Source: Deinococcus sp. HSC-46F16 (GTDB lineage: Bacteria; Deinococcota; Deinococci; Deinococcales; Deinococcaceae). Taken from it: DNA of 64,000 bases. The stretch covers positions 1 through 64,000 of the forward strand of contig NZ_JALJZW010000003.1 of the NCBI RefSeq assembly GCF_024171495.1, read 5' to 3'. Below the pieces are notes generated by a model that was not told where the DNA came from, did not search any database, and saw only the letters and a program-made list of their open reading frames with translations. Of the stretch, positions 30,060 through 39,109 are shown in pieces (the stretch's first letter is position 1; every line of letters starts with the position of its first letter). The position numbers and the translations under genes are program-made.

Positions 30060-31337
30060 TTAGCGGCGGCCCCGGCCCCGCGCCCCCCGCGTCAGCCCCA
30101 GCAGCAGGGCCGCCCCGGCGGCGAGAAGCAGCGGCCGCCGTGCACGGCGGGCCGCCTGCCGCCGTGCCCACGCCCCCGCGTAGAACTCGTCCCACAGCGC
30201 CCAGACGCGGCGCTCGTTAAACTGCTCGCGCACCCAGCGCCGCGACCCCTCGCCCAGGCGCCGGGCCTCGGCGGAGTCGGTGAGGAGGGCGTGCAGCGCC
30301 CCCGCGAGGGCCGGGACGTCCCCGGTGGGCACCTGCAAGCAGGTCACTCCCGGCACCCCCGCGTCGCGCACGCCGGGGGCGTCGGTGAGCACCGCCGGAA
30401 CGCCCGCCGCTCCCGCCTCCAGCACCACCATCCCCAGTCCCTCGTGGCGGCTGGGGAGGGTCAGCAGCGTCATCAGGGGGTAGAGGCGGCTCATGTCGGC
30501 CTCGAAGTCCACCTGCACCACTCCGGGCGCCCGGCGGTAGGCGTCCAGCGCCCGCGCCGAGAGGGGGTTGGCGGGGTCCGGGGTGCCGACGAGCAGCAGC
30601 CGCGCCCCCGGCAACCGGCGCTGCACCTCCTCCCAGGCCAGCAGCAGCTCCTCCACGCCCTTTTGCGGGGCGAGGCGGCCCACGAAGCCCACGACCGGGG
30701 TGCCCTCCGGCAGGCCGAGGTCCGCCCGCGCGGCGGCGACCGCCCCGGGGTCCGGGTGCGCGTAGCGGTCCACGTTCAGCCCCGCCGGGCTGCCCGCCCC
30801 CAGCACCCGGATCTTGCCCGCAGGGACCAGCCCCAGCGCGACCGCCTCGGCGCGGTTGGACTCGCTGACGCACAGCACCTCGTGGGCACACGCGCAGGTC
30901 AGGCGCTCGATCAGCCGCAGCAGCGGGCGCAGCCGCGCCAGCGCCCCGGTCGCCGCCGTCTCCGAGCGCAGCCCGTGGATGAAGTACACCCGCAGCGGCA
31001 CCCCGGTCAGCACGCCCGCCAGCCCGCCCAGCAGCCCGGCCTTGGGGGTGGAGAAGTTCAGAATCTGCGGCCGCACCCGCGTCAGGATGCCCAGCATGCC
31101 CGCCAGCGCCCGCAGGTCCCGCCGGGGCGAGATCTCGCGGGCCATCGGGAGCGGGTGAAAGGTCGCGCCCCCCACCGCCCGTGCCCGCGCCACCAGCTCG
31201 GCGGGTTCGGGCGGCGTGACGAGGTGCACGTCGTGGCCCTGCCCGCGCAGGTGCCGCAGTTGCGGCGCGAAAAAGGCCAGCGCCGCGATGGGGGTGGTCG
31301 TCGTGTAGAGGATCCTCAGGGGGGGCAGTCGGGACAC
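30060..31337 (-). CDS. GT4-family glycosyltransferase with C-terminal membrane segment
   Basis: The 425-residue GT-B enzyme has an N-terminal acceptor domain (RILYTTTTPIAALAFFAPQL; FSTPKAGLLGGLAGVLTGV) and a C-terminal nucleotide-sugar domain with GFVGRLAPQKGVEELLLAW and the E-x7-E-like motif PSRHEGLGMVVLEAGAAGVP. It resembles WcaA/CapM-like transferases working on lipid-linked sugars. Residues 395-425 form an Arg-rich then hydrophobic tail that may anchor it. GTG 31337 follows TATCAT (31348-31343) by 5 nt, so it probably has its own leaderless promoter. Confidence 0.87.
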   Translation of the reverse strand: MSRLPPLRILYTTTTPIAALAFFAPQLRHLRGQGHDVHLVTPPEPAELVARARAVGGATFHPLPMAREISPRRDLRALAGMLGILTRVRPQILNFSTPKAGLLGGLAGVLTGVPLRVYFIHGLRSETAATGALARLRPLLRLIERLTCACAHEVLCVSESNRAEAVALGLVPAGKIRVLGAGSPAGLNVDRYAHPDPGAVAAARADLGLPEGTPVVGFVGRLAPQKGVEELLLAWEEVQRRLPGARLLLVGTPDPANPLSARALDAYRRAPGVVQVDFEADMSRLYPLMTLLTLPSRHEGLGMVVLEAGAAGVPAVLTDAPGVRDAGVPGVTCLQVPTGDVPALAGALHALLTDSAEARRLGEGSRRWVREQFNERRVWALWDEFYAGAWARRQAARRARRPLLLAAGAALLLGLTRGARGRGRR

Positions 31338-31379
31338 ACGGCATGATACGGAGCCTGGCCCCCCGCCCGCTTCCCCCGC

Positions 31380-32582
31380 CTACCGCGCCGCCCGCTTCCC
31401 TGTGGCCCGCCCCACGGCCCGCTCCCGCACGGCCCGCAGGAAGCGGCCCCGCTCCCGGTCCAGCACGTCGTCGGCGTAGCTGCGGGCGTGCGCGAGGTTG
31501 CGTGCACTCTGGGCGGTCAGCCACGCGGGGTCAGCAGCGCGGGCGTGCCAGACGCGGGCGAGTGCGGCCGCGTCGCCGGGCGGCACCAGCGCGTCCGGGG
31601 AAAGCAGCTCGGGAATTCCGCCCACGTCCGAGCCCAACGCCGGAAGGGCCTGCGCCATGCCCTCCAGCAGGGCGCGGGGCAGCCCCTCGGTGCGCGAGGG
31701 CATCAGGTACAGCTCCGCCGCCGCGAGGTCGCGCCGCACCTCGGCGGGGGTGCTGCGCTGCCCGGCGAAGGTGCAGGCGCCCTCCACCCCCAGGGCGCGG
31801 GCCTGCGCCTCCAGCTCCGGCAGCAGTCCCCCTTCGCCCACCACGGTGAGGTGCGCGTCCAGCCCGGCTTCCCGCACGGCGGCCAGCGCCTTCAAGGCCA
31901 CGTCGACCCCCTTGTGCGGCTGTTCCAGCGCCCCCACGAGCACCGCGCGGCAGGCTGGCCCCTGGAAGGCACGCGGGACCGGGGCGAACGCCTCCGGCGG
32001 CAGGTGCACGTCCGACACCCCGAAGGCGGGCACCCCGGCCCCCGGTGGGTAACGGCGTTGCAGCGCCTCCCGCGTCACGTACTGCACGGCCGCCGCCCCG
32101 CGCACCTGCCCCCAGGTCAGCCCCGTCATCAGCACCCGGAACAGGGGACGCAGGGGGCCGCGCCGCCCCGGTCCCGGCGCGAAGCCCAGGAAGGGGTCGT
32201 TGACCACCTCGGCGGCGTAGGGCCGTCCCTGCGCGGCCCGCAGCCCCGCCGCGAGGTGCCCCAGCACGCCGCCCAGCCGCACGATCACGGCGTCTTCCGG
32301 CGCCAGCACCGCCCGCAGCGTGCCCAGCACCAGGCCGAAGCGCCGCAGCAGCCCGCCGGGACCTTCGTAGTAGGGCACGTGCGCGACCCGCACGCCCGGC
32401 CCGTCCACCCGGCGGTCGCCCGGCCGGGGCCGCGCCACCGGCTGCGAGCGGGCCACGACCTGCACCTCCTCGAAGGCGCTCAGGTAGCGCCGGAAGTGGG
32501 CGTGGGTGGCCTGCCCGTTGTCGTAGGTGGCCCCGTCGGGTGTGTGGACGAAACGGTGTTCCAAAACGATGCAGACGCGCAA
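31380..32582 (-). CDS. GT4-family glycosyltransferase
   Basis: The 400-residue enzyme shows the GT4 C-terminal half: AVLVGALEQPHKGVDVALKALAAV, VVGEGGLLPELEAQARALGV and the donor-binding PSRTEGLPRALLEGMAQALP. The N-terminus (VCIVLEHRFVHTPDGATYDNG) is like transferases of exopolysaccharide clusters. The start is TTG at 32582 with GGAG 9 nt upstream. It follows the Wzy-like gene by 13 bp, so the two are co-transcribed. Donor and acceptor are unknown. Confidence 0.87.
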   Translation of the reverse strand: MRVCIVLEHRFVHTPDGATYDNGQATHAHFRRYLSAFEEVQVVARSQPVARPRPGDRRVDGPGVRVAHVPYYEGPGGLLRRFGLVLGTLRAVLAPEDAVIVRLGGVLGHLAAGLRAAQGRPYAAEVVNDPFLGFAPGPGRRGPLRPLFRVLMTGLTWGQVRGAAAVQYVTREALQRRYPPGAGVPAFGVSDVHLPPEAFAPVPRAFQGPACRAVLVGALEQPHKGVDVALKALAAVREAGLDAHLTVVGEGGLLPELEAQARALGVEGACTFAGQRSTPAEVRRDLAAAELYLMPSRTEGLPRALLEGMAQALPALGSDVGGIPELLSPDALVPPGDAAALARVWHARAADPAWLTAQSARNLAHARSYADDVLDRERGRFLRAVRERAVGRATGKRAAR

Positions 32583-32595
32583 GGTGACAGACTCC

Positions 32596-33927
32596 TCAGG
32601 AGGGGAAGGGGCGGGGGGAGGCCGGGGAACGGGCCAGCGCGAGCGCCAGCGTGAGGGACAGCAGCGGCAGAAAGGACCCGAAGGCCGAGTTGGGATAGAA
32701 GGTGTCGGTGGTGATGGCCGTGAGCCACAGCGCCGCGAGCAGGTGGGTGCCCACCCCGGCCGCGTGGGTTCCGGCCCGCCGCAGCCGCGTGAACAGCAGC
32801 CCGAACAGCAGCCCCAGCACGGTCAAGCCCGCCAGGCCCGTCTCGTACAGCACCTGAAGGGGCAGCAGGTGGGCGTACGACCCCAGGTTGCCCACCCCCG
32901 AGCCGAATCCGCTGCCGATCAGCAGCCGCAGCGGCTCGGCCGACAGGGCGTCCAGATACGCCGTCCAGATGTCGGTGCGCCCGGCGAGGTTCCCGGCCTC
33001 GGTGGCTTCCAGCAGGGTGGACTGCCGGGAGACGAGGTCGCCGAGTTCGGCCCCCAGCCAGGGCGTCGCGGCCACTGCCCCGGCGGCCAGCGCGGTCAGG
33101 GCCAGGGTCGCCAGCACGGGCGTGCGGAAGCCCTGGAGCAGCACGAACAGCGCCGCCCCCGCGAAGCCCGCCCGCGACCCCGACAGAAAGGACGCCACCA
33201 GAATGCTTCCCAGCACCAGCGGGGTCCAGCGCCCCGGCCGCAGCAGCAGCGCCAGTGCTCCGGCCAGCAGCACCATCGCCGCGACGTGCCCGTGGTTGTA
33301 GCCGATACTTCCCAGGCCCTGCTCGTAGTGGCGGTAAAAGCCCTCCCACGGCCCGGCGACCCCCTGACCGCGCGGCAGCACCTGCCCCAGCGTGTCCGGC
33401 AGGGTGCCGGAGAAGGTGGTCCACACCACGCCCCCCACCATCAGCCCGAAGGAGAGCAGCGCGGCCGTGCCCCAGCGCCGCCGGGTCGCCGCAAAGGCCG
33501 GGTCAGACAGCGGCAGCCGCGACATCAGCCAAAAGGCGGCCAGCGTCTGCGCCAGCTTGTAGAGCTGAAAGAGCCCGAAGGGCAGGGCCGCGCCCAGTCC
33601 GGGGTCACGCAGCACCAGCAGCAGCACGAAGGACAGCAGGCACAGCGCCCCGATCACCAGCAGCGCCTGCCACACGGCGCGGTGCTCCGGCGCGGGCGGG
33701 CGGCGGTAGCCCAGGCCCAGCCCCAGCGCCGCCCACAGCAGCAGGTCGGCGAGGCTGGGCCACAGCGCCCAGCTCGGTCCGGCGGCCAGCAGCGGCGGCC
33801 CGAAAAACTGCACCAACACGTAGGCCCCCAGCAGCCCGGCGACCGCCCGCTCCAGCAGCGGGGCGAGCAGGGGCGCCGGGACTGGGGCCGGGGCCGCCCG
33901 CCGGGAGCTGGGCACCTCCAGGCTCAC
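32596..33927 (-). CDS. O-antigen polymerase/ligase-like membrane protein
   Basis: The 443-residue protein has about ten to twelve hydrophobic helices and the Wzy/WaaL pattern: a loop GSIGYNHGHVAAM, LSGSRAGFAGAALFVL, then a long periplasmic loop with GRTDIWTAYLDALSAEPLRLLIGSGFGSG, where Wzy_C proteins carry 'R-x-x-x-W-x-x-x' and 'G-x-G'. It would polymerise repeat units or ligate the chain at the outer face of the cytoplasmic membrane. GTG 33927 overlaps the stop of the preceding glycosyltransferase gene. Confidence 0.83.
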   Translation of the reverse strand: MSLEVPSSRRAAPAPVPAPLLAPLLERAVAGLLGAYVLVQFFGPPLLAAGPSWALWPSLADLLLWAALGLGLGYRRPPAPEHRAVWQALLVIGALCLLSFVLLLVLRDPGLGAALPFGLFQLYKLAQTLAAFWLMSRLPLSDPAFAATRRRWGTAALLSFGLMVGGVVWTTFSGTLPDTLGQVLPRGQGVAGPWEGFYRHYEQGLGSIGYNHGHVAAMVLLAGALALLLRPGRWTPLVLGSILVASFLSGSRAGFAGAALFVLLQGFRTPVLATLALTALAAGAVAATPWLGAELGDLVSRQSTLLEATEAGNLAGRTDIWTAYLDALSAEPLRLLIGSGFGSGVGNLGSYAHLLPLQVLYETGLAGLTVLGLLFGLLFTRLRRAGTHAAGVGTHLLAALWLTAITTDTFYPNSAFGSFLPLLSLTLALALARSPASPRPFPS

Positions 33928-35084
33928 CGGGGGCCGCCCCCCGCCCCCGCCTCCTGCACGGCCTGCGCGTAAAAGGCCAGCAGCTCCCGCGAGGTCCGGG
34001 CGACATCGAAGTCGAGCGCCTCTGGCACGGCCCGGCCCCGCGCGAGGGCACGGGCGACCGCGTCGGCCCAGGCCTCCCCGCCCGCCTCCAGGTCCAGCAC
34101 CTCGACCGCCTCCAGCCGCATCCGGGGATCAAGCGGCACTCCCCGCGACACCACTGCCGGGAGGCCCGCCGCCTGCGCCTCCAGCAGCGCGAGGCTCAGG
34201 CCCTCGGTGAGCGACGGGAACACGAAGGCGTCCATCGCCCACAGCAGCCCCGGCACGTCGGGCCGCGAGCCGGTCAGGTGCACCCGGTCTTCCAGGCCCA
34301 GCTCGCGCACCCGCGCCCCCACGCGGGACCGCTCCGGCCCGTCCCCAACCAGCAGCAGCCGCGCCGGGCCGTGCCGCCGCAGGTACGCCGCGAACACGTC
34401 CAGCAAGAAGAGGTGGTTTTTCTGGGGCCGGAACTGCCCGACGTGCCCGATCACCGCCTCGCCCGGCGGCAGGCCCAGCTCGCGGCGCAGGTGCTCTGCA
34501 CCGCCCCGCGCCCCCCGCACCGCCTCCAGATTCACCCCCAGGGTGACCAGCCGGGTGCCCCGCTCCCGCCAGCCTGGGCCGAAGAGGGCGGCGGCGGCCT
34601 CCGCACTCACCGCGAGGCGGTGGGTCACGCCCGATTCCAGCGCGGCCCGCATGCCCCGCAGGTACAGGCGGCGGCCCCGCCCGGCGGCCGCGTCCCCGCG
34701 CCGGGAATCCAGGTGGCTGGTCGCGGCCCGCACCGGCACCCCGGCCAGCCGCGCCGCGAGCAGCGCCAGCCCCCCGAAGTGGTGGATATGGCTGTGCACC
34801 ACGTCGTAGGGGCCGTGCTCGCGCAGGTGCCGCCACAGCGCCGCGAGAAAGGCGAGGGGGCGGCCGGTGGGGGGCGCGTGAAAGGCCCGACCCCCCAGCC
34901 CCCACACCTGCCGGTCAAGGTCGCCGGGTCGGGGGTCGGGCGAGACCACCAGCACGTCCATGCGGGCCTCGGACCCCGGCACCTGCGCGAGGAGATTGAC
35001 CAGCCAGCTCTCGATGCCGCCCCGGTCCAGCGTGCCGGTGAGGTGCAGGATGCGCAGGGGCTTGGGATGGGACGCTGTATTCAT
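33924..35084 (-). CDS. GT4-family glycosyltransferase
   Basis: The 386-residue enzyme begins RILHLTGTLDRGGIESWLVN, the classical acceptor-domain start of WecG/CapM/EpsF-like GT4 proteins. It has VVHSHIHHFGGLALLAARLAG, the Rossmann segment IGHVGQFRPQKNHLFLLDVF and PSLTEGLSLALLEAQAAGLP. ATG 35084 was chosen because AGGAG lies 4 nt upstream and it overlaps the flippase stop (ATGA); the open frame extends far upstream inside the flippase gene without meaning. It belongs to the operon flippase-GT-Wzy-GT. Confidence 0.9.
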   Translation of the reverse strand: MNTASHPKPLRILHLTGTLDRGGIESWLVNLLAQVPGSEARMDVLVVSPDPRPGDLDRQVWGLGGRAFHAPPTGRPLAFLAALWRHLREHGPYDVVHSHIHHFGGLALLAARLAGVPVRAATSHLDSRRGDAAAGRGRRLYLRGMRAALESGVTHRLAVSAEAAAALFGPGWRERGTRLVTLGVNLEAVRGARGGAEHLRRELGLPPGEAVIGHVGQFRPQKNHLFLLDVFAAYLRRHGPARLLLVGDGPERSRVGARVRELGLEDRVHLTGSRPDVPGLLWAMDAFVFPSLTEGLSLALLEAQAAGLPAVVSRGVPLDPRMRLEAVEVLDLEAGGEAWADAVARALARGRAVPEALDFDVARTSRELLAFYAQAVQEAGAGGGPR

Positions 35085-36364
35085 GGGTCTCCTGAAACGG
35101 GGGCCGGACCAGCCCGCAGCGCCCCCGCCACGATCAGCCCGCTGCCCGCGAGCTGCGCCCCGGCCCCGATGAGTCCGGCGAAGGCCGCCCCCATCACGCC
35201 GTACGGGGGAATCAGCCACGCGCAGGCGAGGGCCAGAAGGACGGTGACGGCCGCGAAGAGGGGCAGTTGCTCGCGGAAGCGCCGCGCCGCCGTGACCGCG
35301 AAGCCCGCGCAGGAGGCGAGGTAACTCAGCGCCCCGCCCAGCGTGAGCCACAGAAAGGCCCGGCCCTCGGCCGCGTAGTCGGGGCCGTACAGCAGGCCCA
35401 GCAGCGGCCCCCCCGCGACCGCCGCGAGCAGGGTCAGTCCGCCCCCGAAGGCCGCCGCCGCGCCCACGAGCCCCAGCGTGAGCCGCACGAAGCCCGCCCG
35501 CTGCCCGGTGGCGAACAGGTGCGAGAGCCGCGTGGTCAGGGCGGTGCCCAGCGCCACCACGACGATGCTCCCCGCCGCCGTGACGTAACTCAGGGCCGAA
35601 TACACGCCCACCGCCGCGCTGCCGTGCGCGTGTTCCAGAAACAGCCGGGGCAGCGTGCTGCCCAGCGACACCAGTCCCATCACCACGCCCAGCGGCAGCG
35701 CGAGCCGGGGCAACCCGGCCGGAATGTGCCGGGTCCACCAGCCTCCCGGCGCCAGCCGCCGCGCGAGCGGGAGGTCATGCACGAGCAGCACGGCCAGGCC
35801 CGCCAGCGCGACTCCGGCGGCCCCCAGCGTCACGCTTCCCGTCGCGGCGAACAGCGCTGCCAGCAGTCCCAGCCCCAAAACCCCGCGCAGCATGGTCGAG
35901 CGCGACACCCAGTCCAGCCGTTCGTGCCGCTGCATCAGCCCGTAGGTCACGTCGCTCAGGCCCTCGAGCGCCTTGGCAGCCCCCAGCCACAAGATCACAC
36001 CCGCCGCCCGCGGATACAGCGCCGCGAGCCCGGCCGTGATCGCCAGGGCCAGCAGCATGGTCAGCGCCCGCAGGCTGAAATACTGCCCGAACGGCCGGGC
36101 CTCGCCCGCGTCGGTGGCCTGCACGCTGCGCAGTTGCAATCCCAGCAGCAGGTAAAGGGGATTGACCAGCCCCAGCCCCAGCGCGTACTGCCCGACGGCC
36201 TCCGGGTTGCCCAGCCGCGCGAGCAGCGCCACCACCGCCCACTGCGCCGCCGCGGAGGTGCCTTGCCCCAGCACCGTCCAGACCACCCCCGCCCGCAGCC
36301 CCACCGGGCGGGGAGTCGCCGGGGGCGGGGCCAGACGGGGTGGGGGGGAAGGGGAGGTCGGCAT
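35081..36364 (-). CDS. Wzx-like polysaccharide flippase
   Basis: The 427-residue protein has about 12 membrane helices in the MOP-superfamily arrangement: GVVWTVLGQGTSAAAQWAVVA as first helix and paired helices through VHDLPLARRLAPGGW and LPRLFLEHAHGSAAVGVYSAL. It would flip undecaprenyl-linked repeat units across the cytoplasmic membrane. ATG 36364 was chosen over an upstream ATG at 36436 that would place an unstructured Pro-rich leader; TATCTT lies 15 nt upstream. It is divergent from the LCP gene with about 100 bp between. Confidence 0.85.
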   Translation of the reverse strand: MPTSPSPPPRLAPPPATPRPVGLRAGVVWTVLGQGTSAAAQWAVVALLARLGNPEAVGQYALGLGLVNPLYLLLGLQLRSVQATDAGEARPFGQYFSLRALTMLLALAITAGLAALYPRAAGVILWLGAAKALEGLSDVTYGLMQRHERLDWVSRSTMLRGVLGLGLLAALFAATGSVTLGAAGVALAGLAVLLVHDLPLARRLAPGGWWTRHIPAGLPRLALPLGVVMGLVSLGSTLPRLFLEHAHGSAAVGVYSALSYVTAAGSIVVVALGTALTTRLSHLFATGQRAGFVRLTLGLVGAAAAFGGGLTLLAAVAGGPLLGLLYGPDYAAEGRAFLWLTLGGALSYLASCAGFAVTAARRFREQLPLFAAVTVLLALACAWLIPPYGVMGAAFAGLIGAGAQLAGSGLIVAGALRAGPAPVSGDP

Positions 36365-36465
36365 GAACGGACTCGGTGCAAGATACCCCGGCCCTGCCGC
36401 CGGGGGACACCACCAGGGGGCGGGGGCCGCAGGCACGCGCTCCCGCCCCCGGCTATAGTTCCCCC

Positions 36466-37797
36466 ATGCGCCGCCGCTGGCTGATCGGAACCGTGCTGCT
36501 GGCCCTGGCGGCCGGGGGTGGGGGCTACCTCTACCTCACCCACGAGCGGGTCTCGGCAGTGGGGCAGGTGGTCTACCACGAACTCGACGGCGACGGCCTG
36601 CCGCCCCCGGCCGGGGTGCTCGACGATCCTGTCTTCGCGGACCTGCCGCCCCCCGACCCGGACCGCCCCGTCTCGCTGGGCCGCTACCTGCCCCCGGAGC
36701 CGGAGGCGCAAGCGGCACCGGAGCCGGACCCCCCACCTGCGCCGCCCGCCCGAACGGCGGCCCCCGAGCCTGTGCCCCCTCCGGCACGGGAGGAGGCCCC
36801 GGTGCCGCCCGCCCCGTCTCCGGCGCCGGAGCCTGCCCCGGCCCCCAAGGCCAAGCCCGAGCCGACGCCGGTCCCGCAGCAGCCCGAGCCCGCCGCGCCT
36901 CCCGCGCCTGCCCCGGAACCCAGTTCCGCGCCGGTCCCGGCGCCCCGCTCCAGCCCGGCGTCCGCTCCGGCCGCCCAGGTGGCCCCGGCCCCCCGTCCGG
37001 CTCCGGCCCCGCGTGCCCAGACCCCGGCGACCTCGCCTGCGTCTCCCCCGGTCGCGCCGCGCTGGTTCAACGACCGGCTGGAGACGACTGCTCGGCTGCA
37101 CCTGCTGCTGATCGGCACCGACCACGAGGAACTGGGGGGCGGCCGGGGCGACGTGCTGCTGGTGCTGACCCTCGACCCGGTGGAGCGGCAGCTCACGCTC
37201 CTCAGCGTGCCGCGCGACACGCGGGTCAACCTGCCGGGCCACGGGCTGGTCAAGATCAACGCGGCCTACGCCTACGGCGGCGCCCGGCTTCAGACCGAGG
37301 CCATCGAGCGCTTCTTGGGGCTGCCGATGGACAAGTACGTGGAGATCAGCCTGGGGGGCTTTCGCCGCGCCATCGACGAGGTCGGCGGCGTGACCGTCAA
37401 CCCGCCCTTCGCCTTTACGCTCGACGGCCAGAGCTTCACGCCGGGGCCGGTGCGCCTGAGCGGCGAGCAGGCCCTTGCCTACGCCCGCATGCGCAAGCAG
37501 GACCCGCGCGGCGACCTCGGGCGCAATGCCCGGCAGCAGGAGGTCGTCCGCCGCCTGATGGCCGAACTCGGGGAGCGCTCGACCGGGGAACTCCAGGCGC
37601 TGCTCGAGCGCCTTCAGGGAGACCTGCGCACCAACTTCTCGCCCACCGAGGTGGTGCGGCTGCGCACCCGGCACAGCTACCTCACCGAGCGGCAGCGGAC
37701 CGAGGCGGTGCGCGGGGTGAACCGCAAGATTGGGGGCGTGTGGTACTACGTCGTCTCCGACGCCGAACGGCGCCGATTGCACCTGGAGCTGCGCTAG
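36466..37797 (+). CDS. LytR-CpsA-Psr (LCP) family glycopolymer transferase
   Basis: The 443-residue protein has an N-terminal membrane helix (about 5-25), a long Pro/Ala/Glu-rich spacer (about 70-205) that would span the wall, and an LCP catalytic domain from about 210. The domain has LLIGTDHEELGGGRGDVLLV, the Arg motif LLSVPRDTRVNLPG, KINAAYAYGG and ALAYARMRKQDPRGDLGRN. LCP enzymes attach polyprenyl-linked polymers to peptidoglycan, which suits this locus. ATG 36466 is 6 nt after TATAGT (36454-36459), so the message is probably leaderless. Confidence 0.9.
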   Translation: MRRRWLIGTVLLALAAGGGGYLYLTHERVSAVGQVVYHELDGDGLPPPAGVLDDPVFADLPPPDPDRPVSLGRYLPPEPEAQAAPEPDPPPAPPARTAAPEPVPPPAREEAPVPPAPSPAPEPAPAPKAKPEPTPVPQQPEPAAPPAPAPEPSSAPVPAPRSSPASAPAAQVAPAPRPAPAPRAQTPATSPASPPVAPRWFNDRLETTARLHLLLIGTDHEELGGGRGDVLLVLTLDPVERQLTLLSVPRDTRVNLPGHGLVKINAAYAYGGARLQTEAIERFLGLPMDKYVEISLGGFRRAIDEVGGVTVNPPFAFTLDGQSFTPGPVRLSGEQALAYARMRKQDPRGDLGRNARQQEVVRRLMAELGERSTGELQALLERLQGDLRTNFSPTEVVRLRTRHSYLTERQRTEAVRGVNRKIGGVWYYVVSDAERRRLHLELR

Positions 37798-37813
37798 GGC
37801 GGGCCGGGTGGAG

Positions 37814-39001
37814 TCAGCGCCCGCCCAGCCGGTAGGCCACGACCTGCAGGGGCGCGAGCTGGCCGCTGACCTGCCCCCCGCGCCGGGTCAGGGCCGAGCC
37901 CTGGCCCGCCAGGGCCTGCCAGCCGCCCGGCACCCCGGACAGCGAGACGCGGACCGTCTGCGCCTTGGTGCGGCTGTTGTTCAGCGCGAGCAGGAAGTTC
38001 CCGCCGCGCCCCCGCAGCAGCACGACCACGGGCCGCCCCGCGTTGCCGTCGCTGAGTTCCTGGCGCTCGCCGTCAAGCAGGGCGGGGGAGAGCTGGGCGA
38101 TCTCGCCCGCCAGGGTCCCGGCGGCCCGCCACAGCCGGGGCTCGCGGGACAGGTCGACCTCGCTGGAGCGGTAGGCGTAGTACACGATGCCCTTGACCCC
38201 CGCCATCAGCGCCTGATAGGTCATGTTGCGCAGCTCGGCCTCGGTGGGCAGCGGCCCATCCCCCCAGGCAAAGGTCTGGAGGTTGGCGACCGGCACGCTG
38301 CGCCGCGCCAGGGCGCTCTGCACCGCTGAGCGCATCACCCGGTAGGTCACCGCGATGTCGTCGTTTCCGACCGGGTAGCTCTGGTTGCCCACCATGTCCG
38401 ACACGCCGAAATAGGCCGTCTCGGGCCGGTCATAGGCCACCGACAGGCTGATGTAGGTCAACTTCTCCGGGGACAGGGCCTTGAACTGGGCGTGCCGTCG
38501 CCGCACCTCCTCGGGCCTCACGAGGGCGTTGCTGTCGTCGGCGAGCTTGAAGCCCAGCACTGCGGGGTGGTGCCCCACCCGCCGCACGGCGGCGTCGCCC
38601 AGGCCGTAGCTCAGGACATAGACCCCCTGCTGTTGGGCAGCGTTCAGCGTCTGTTCGAAGTCGCTCACGTCGCGGTCGTTGATGGGCTCGGTGACCATCA
38701 GGTTGAAGCCCGCCTCGCTCAGGCGCCGCAGGTCCTCGCGCCGCCCCTGGATGGTGCCGCCCCCCGCCCACGACACGTGGTAAAAGCCCAGCGGAAAAAA
38801 GGGCCGCCCTTCCACCAGCACGGTGCCGTCCGGCCGGTGCCCGATCTCGGTCGACGGCCGGGACAGCAGGGTGGGGTCGGGGGCCAGCCGCGCCGGCGCC
38901 GCGGGCGCCCCGCCCCTTCCCGCGCCCGTCACCTGGGTGATCAGCGCGCAGCCACTCACCGTGCCCACCAGCAGCGCGGACGCGATCAGACGTTTCCACA
39001 T
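37814..39001 (-). CDS. Lipoprotein with glycoside-hydrolase-like TIM barrel
   Basis: The 395-residue protein starts with a lipoprotein signal (VGTVSGC, Cys18 as lipidation site). Its body resembles the (beta/alpha)8 fold of GH2/GH42-type proteins: GRPFFPLGFYHVSW, LRRLSEAGFNLMVTEPIND, RRVGHHPAVLGFKLADDSN and GVKGIVYYAYRSSEVDL. Where hydrolases usually have a catalytic Glu after 'P-x-x-x-G-W-x-x-x-D-E-P', this one has DDSN, so activity is doubtful. A beta-sandwich-like C-terminus follows from about 310. ATG 39001 follows TAGGGT by 7 nt (leaderless). It is probably anchored in the envelope. Confidence 0.72.
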   Translation of the reverse strand: MWKRLIASALLVGTVSGCALITQVTGAGRGGAPAAPARLAPDPTLLSRPSTEIGHRPDGTVLVEGRPFFPLGFYHVSWAGGGTIQGRREDLRRLSEAGFNLMVTEPINDRDVSDFEQTLNAAQQQGVYVLSYGLGDAAVRRVGHHPAVLGFKLADDSNALVRPEEVRRRHAQFKALSPEKLTYISLSVAYDRPETAYFGVSDMVGNQSYPVGNDDIAVTYRVMRSAVQSALARRSVPVANLQTFAWGDGPLPTEAELRNMTYQALMAGVKGIVYYAYRSSEVDLSREPRLWRAAGTLAGEIAQLSPALLDGERQELSDGNAGRPVVVLLRGRGGNFLLALNNSRTKAQTVRVSLSGVPGGWQALAGQGSALTRRGGQVSGQLAPLQVVAYRLGGR

Positions 39002-39109
39002 GGCTGTTACCCTAAGACGCCTTCATGAGCCGGGGTGAGACGGTGGGGGTTCCGGTGGGGCACTGGAACCTCCCGGCATGGCCCCCCACCCTGCCTGCGT
39101 TGTGCGGTG

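Noticed and set aside
35085..35738. Extension of the GT4 frame upstream of 35084
   Set aside because: It overlaps the flippase gene in another frame; ATG 35084 has a ribosome site and ATGA coupling.
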